Assembly: GCF_963678635.1 (NCBI RefSeq)
Contig: NC_087071.1
Coordinates: 37,286,438-37,350,437 of the forward strand
Length of the DNA: 64,000 nucleotides
Direction: 5' to 3'
DNA from: Symsagittifera roscoffensis
Lineage: Eukaryota > Xenacoelomorpha > Acoela > Convolutidae
In this document: in pieces, positions 60,837 through 64,000 of the stretch
Numbering within the stretch: the first letter of the stretch is position 1
Layout: every line of letters starts with the position of its first letter
Program-made: the position numbers and the translations under genes
Notes under the pieces: model-generated
What the model was told of the DNA's origin: nothing
The model's input: the letters and a program-made list of their open reading frames with translations, nothing else
Database searches by the model: none

Positions 60837-61692
60837 AGAGAACACAGTTTAAGCAAACGTTTTAAAAGTGTAAATAAAAAAGTCTGAGTGGGGGAAACGA
60901 ACAAGATTCTAAAAAGGTTTTTTCTGGCCGCAAAAAATGACGTCATCACATGCGAAACATGGTAAAATGGAAAATTTTGCTTTTAAATTACGCTTCTTAA
61001 TTTTACCGCCAATAGTATTTTGCAATAATCTTGATTGTTGGTCAAAACTCAATTCTAAATTGAAACTTTGGACAACAGTGAGTTCTTAAATCAGTGAATT
61101 CTAATTTGGACGATTTTTCATTTGTCATAAATAGCATTTGACGCACATTTTTCAACAACACCCAAGATCGTGTAATTTTGCATGAATACTCTTCCATTGA
61201 CTTTTTCTCTAAGATACTGGTGGCTCTTTCCCATTTTAATCTTGGCAATTAGAGAACCCTCTTGAAAAAATTCAGCGGTAGGAATGTACTTTTCTGTTAA
61301 AAAATGGCTCTATTCCATTTTTCTTCCACATTTCGATTTCAGTATAGTTTAAAAAATCAATTTCAGTCGAATAAAAAAAAATTACTTTGTCAAAAAGTAT
61401 TGAAAATTTGCATATTGAACCAATTTTTTTGCGAACACATTTAGTCGTCATAGCTACATCGTAACATCACGCATTCAGCCATAACTACACGTTAGGTAAA
61501 AATGGGGAAAAATGAAAAATTGAAACGTGGGGTGGGGGGAAGTAAAAAATCCAAAAGCTGGTAAAGTTGTAGAAGGAAACAGAAGAAAAAAAAACAGAAA
61601 ACGCTACTAGTTCTAAAATAGACGACTTTTTCAGATTCTTTCAATTTACCATTGGTCGAGTTTCCAACATTTTCAAATTTTGCCTGATATTC
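60837..61692 (+). repeat. 856-bp tandem duplication, copy 2
   Basis: Adjacent direct copy of 59981-60836, ending TTTTGCCTGATATTC at about 61692. Divergence between copies is clearly higher than in the 741-bp duplication, so this event is older. Confidence 0.85.
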
Positions 61693-62264
61693 GCCTTATA
61701 TTAGGCAGAGGTTTAGCCTGATAAACAAGGGTTTTTTCCAGCTTCCCAATCCTCTCGTTTTTGAACAAACCGGTAAAAATTTTGCTTTTAAGTTTTTAAG
61801 ACAAAGAATTCTGAGTTGAAAAGGAACGCTTCCTGAGTTCTAGAAGCTATCAATTCTCAGCTGTCCGGCTACTTAATTCTGTTTTTTTTTTAAACTGACG
61901 GTTTGCTTTTCAATTTTTTCTTGTATTAAATAGATTCTTATATTCTTGTACTTTTATAGTTCAAAATAAATATAAAATTGTAAGTAAAGGAACTGCATGT
62001 AAAAAAGGTACTAAAACTTGTTCTTTCGGTCACATTTTTAACAGTTTAGAACATCAAATTTTACTTAGAGAAGGCTTTTGATGCATCAGAAAATAAACAA
62101 ATAAGGAGAACAAGAAAAAAGCTCAACCTAGTGTTTAATGAACTGATTTGATATGGACATTTGACAACTCAACAACACGCATTTGCCCCATTTTTGAACT
62201 TGATGTTTGAAAAACGATATTAACAAAGTTTTCTTCATCATGCTTTACATCGTAGCACCAACCT
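61693..62264. other. AT-rich intergenic DNA
   Basis: No gene, RNA or repeat recognised. Confidence 0.4.
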
Positions 62265-62402
62265 GCTATTTTCCCTTTTCCCCCACCGCACCTCACTCAA
62301 ACAAGGATTTTATGGTCTAACGAGTGGTTTTACTAGGTTAATTATGAAGACCAAATATGTTTGTCATGACGTAATCAGTCAGTATGTCAATTTTCATATA
62401 TA
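62265..62402 (+). repeat. Dispersed repeat family A, copy 2
   Basis: Same block order as 57178-57315: a TTTTCCCCCACCGCACCTCA start, CTAACGAGTGGTTTTAC, AAATATGTTTGTCATGAC, and a TATGTCAATTTTC end. The part TATGAAGACCAAATATG is found inverted at about 63083-63108. Confidence 0.65.
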
Positions 62403-62409
62403 AAAGTTC

Positions 62410-63133
62410 GCAGGTGGGGGGAAGGAAAAAGAGCCCACCAACCATTTAGCCATAATAACGCAAAAAAATCTAAAAATAGACATTTCGAAAAAATAGGGGT
62501 TTTGGAAAAGGGCTAAAATTGTCGCCTGTTCACTTCGACAATTTTAATCCGCGGCGTTAATGTGGTTACGTCTTCGCCTCTAAATCCAAAGGTCGGATGC
62601 TCAAGGCCCACTAAGCTACCTGCACATAGCTCATGACAACAAAACCCAGCCCAAAAAATTTAGCATGCAATTCTTAAACCGGGGCACATCAATAACTCTC
62701 CGTAAACAGCCGATCAGTTCGTACTTCCCTCGGGGATAAATCTTCGGCTCTTTTTTCACCCCCCCCCCCCATTTCATAATTTCATTTCATAACTTGAGCC
62801 GTCTTACTTGTTATAATGGCTGAATGCGTAAGGTCACAATGTAAGGTATGAAGCACAAATCTGTTCAGTTTTTTTGGGCTTTTTTCCAGTCCCTCTTTCA
62901 AATTAAGTTTTGGAAAGCTTATTTGACGTTGTCATAATGCAATGAAATTTGGCGTGGGGAACAAATCGAGGCTCTTTTTCCTTTCCCCCCCCCCCACCTG
63001 CAAATTTTTGTATTTGAAGTTACTGTTCACTTTGTCCGATTGTCGTGCAAATTGACATGCAGAACAATTAGGCCAATACAAGCATATTTGGTCTTCATAA
63101 TCAACCTTGTGAGGAGAAAGGAAAAAGAGCCCA
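62410..63133. repeat. Inverted copies of repeat family A and related motif
   Basis: GCAGGTGGGGGGAAGG followed by AAAAAGAGCC at 62410-62435 occurs inverted at 62970-63001. Family A sequence at 62337-62362 occurs inverted at 63083-63108. The stretch between holds a tRNA-like segment and AT-rich DNA. Palindromic clusters like this suit a foldback or MITE-type family, but terminal inverted repeats and target duplications were not resolved. Confidence 0.5.
62545..62640 (+). repeat. tRNA-like segment (probable SINE)
   Basis: GTGGTTACGTCTTCGCCTCT resembles a tRNA D arm plus anticodon stem. It is followed by AAATCCAAAGGTCGGATG and GCTCAAGGCCC, a B-box-like T arm. The CTCTAAATCCAAAGGTCGGA arrangement is typical of tRNA-derived SINEs. 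No complete cloverleaf was found. Confidence 0.4.
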
Positions 63134-63432
63134 AATCGACAACTGTGAACACGATTGTTCTTCTTACTTTACAGCGTAACATCACGCATGTAGCCGTAAT
63201 AACAGATAAAACAACCATAAGACTCGGTATTTTGAAAAGGGGGAACAGGAAAAGAGCCAAGAGACATATTTTCTTGACGTAGAATAAAATTTGAATAGTT
63301 GCATATTTGAACTAAATGTAATTGTAATTGAAGTATGAATCTATATACAAGCTCTTGTAGCAACTAACCATAAGAAGAAAATAAAAGAAAATTGTTTTAA
63401 AACTGCATTTAAACTTCAAGTTTTTTTCCAGC

Positions 63433-63465
63433 TCTAATGATATACTTGAAGTTGTTTTGTTGCAG
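63433..63465 (+). promoter_or_regulatory. Predicted 3' splice site before PLAT exon
   Basis: A branch-point-like CTAAT at 63434-63438 is followed about 27 bases later by GTTGTTTTGTTGCAG ending at 63465. The ATG of the downstream frame lies 18 bases into the putative exon, so the upstream exon would be 5' untranslated and was not located. Confidence 0.5.
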
Positions 63466-63482
63466 AAAAACTCGAAACAACA

Positions 63483-63815
63483 ATGATTTGGGTCACGATT
63501 GTCATTGTTCTCTCTTGGACTGTCGTCTCATCTGGCGAAAGTGACGATCTTGTCCTTTACAAGATATATGTTTCAACTTCTAGAGATGCTGGCGCAGGGA
63601 CAGACGCAGATGTCTGGCTTACGATTGTAGGTAAGAATGGAACAACACCTAGACACAAACTAGACAAGTCTTGGCACAACGACTTCGAGAAGGGCGACTC
63701 ACTCTGGTACGAGCTGAAAATGGTGGACGTTGGTGAAATGGAGTACATAATAGTCGAACGAAACAAAAAAGGTTCTTCATGTTTCATTAAAGATTTTCTC
63801 ACCCTTCTTGCATAA
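63483..63815 (+). CDS. Secreted PLAT/LH2-domain protein
   Basis: The frame encodes 110 residues from an ATG. Residues 1-18 (MIWVTIVIVLSWTVVSSG) form a hydrophobic signal peptide with a plausible cleavage after Ser-Ser-Gly. Residues about 25-105 match the PLAT (lipoxygenase homology, LH2) beta-sandwich: YKIYVSTSRDAGAGTDADV is the first strand and the GAGTDAxV signature, RHKLDKS matches the family RxLxxS segment, FEKGDSLWYEL is a core strand, and VGEMEYIIVERNKKG matches the strand ending in a H/R-D/N-xxG turn. CFIKDF stands where most members have WFLxxV, with Cys for Trp. PLAT domains bind lipids or membranes or partner proteins; a stand-alone secreted one would act outside the cell or in the secretory path. 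It stops about 20-30 residues before the usual domain end. It may be truncated, naturally short, or spliced from a donor such as AAAG|GTTCTT into an exon beyond the window. An ATTAAA just after the stop could be a poly(A) signal. Confidence 0.65.
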   Translation: MIWVTIVIVLSWTVVSSGESDDLVLYKIYVSTSRDAGAGTDADVWLTIVGKNGTTPRHKLDKSWHNDFEKGDSLWYELKMVDVGEMEYIIVERNKKGSSCFIKDFLTLLA

Positions 63816-64000
63816 TTAAAACGAAGTGGTGCTCAAAAATGATCATAAGGCTTTGCGTTGGAAACAATTTTTGAAAAACTGGTTCTTTTTTCCACGCTAA
63901 CACACCTACGGCAGTTTTAAAAATCACAAAAGGAAATCAGATTTTCATGGATTGACGTTTTGGAAGAAAAAAAAATAAGAATTGGAATTAAAATTTAGAA
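63816..64000. other. AT-rich 3' flank of PLAT exon
   Basis: This is either the 3' untranslated region or an intron of the PLAT gene. No second exon is recognised before the window ends. Confidence 0.35.

Overview
This is metazoan genomic DNA, not bacterial. Intron-type splice signals, tRNA-derived elements, BEL/Pao retrotransposon remnants and one secreted PLAT-domain gene all point that way. The dispersed repeat ending in CCTAGATCCGCCCCTG reminds me of repeats common in cnidarian (coral or anemone) genomes. That assignment is inference from memory and was not tested.

Layout. Positions 1-339 hold one copy of a dispersed repeat. Positions 340-467 hold a conserved border segment. Positions 468-47476, almost three quarters of the window, are one essentially uninterrupted head-to-tail array. 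It is built from diverged monomers of about 28-33 bp with core GTCGCTGA - pyrimidine tract - CAGGT(T/C)GCGCCC. Length divided by unit size gives very roughly 1,500 units, all in the same orientation. Monomers are grouped into composite blocks of about 350-385 bp. These blocks were amplified again as higher-order repeats (three seemingly identical 587-bp copies, two 2.47-kb copies, two 998-bp copies, two 743-bp copies, alternating 382/765-bp dimers and others). The many short open frames in the array on both strands are by-products of stop-poor repeats and are not annotated as genes.

Positions 47477-52717 hold a post-array tail, a second copy of the left-hand dispersed repeat (47999-48328), a 741-bp tandem duplication (48531-50011), and AT-rich DNA without genes. 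A second copy of the border segment (51757-51890) is followed by a small, more degenerate array of the same monomer family (about 52060-52717). Border and array therefore recur as a unit.

Positions 52718-56580 hold broken BEL/Pao-type LTR-retrotransposon pieces in both orientations: Gag zinc knuckle, protease and reverse transcriptase on the minus strand; RT end, RNase H and integrase start on the plus strand; and another minus-strand RT piece. All are frameshifted or interrupted.

Positions 56581-64000 are AT-rich DNA with dispersed and duplicated repeats (including an 856-bp tandem duplication), two tRNA-like segments, and one gene that looks intact at its 5' end. It encodes a small secreted PLAT/LH2-domain protein at 63483-63815, preceded by a good 3' splice site. 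No operons or pathways can be read from this window. The main object of interest is the array, whose monomer looks like a branch point, polypyrimidine tract and AG|GT splice signal repeated over 47 kb.
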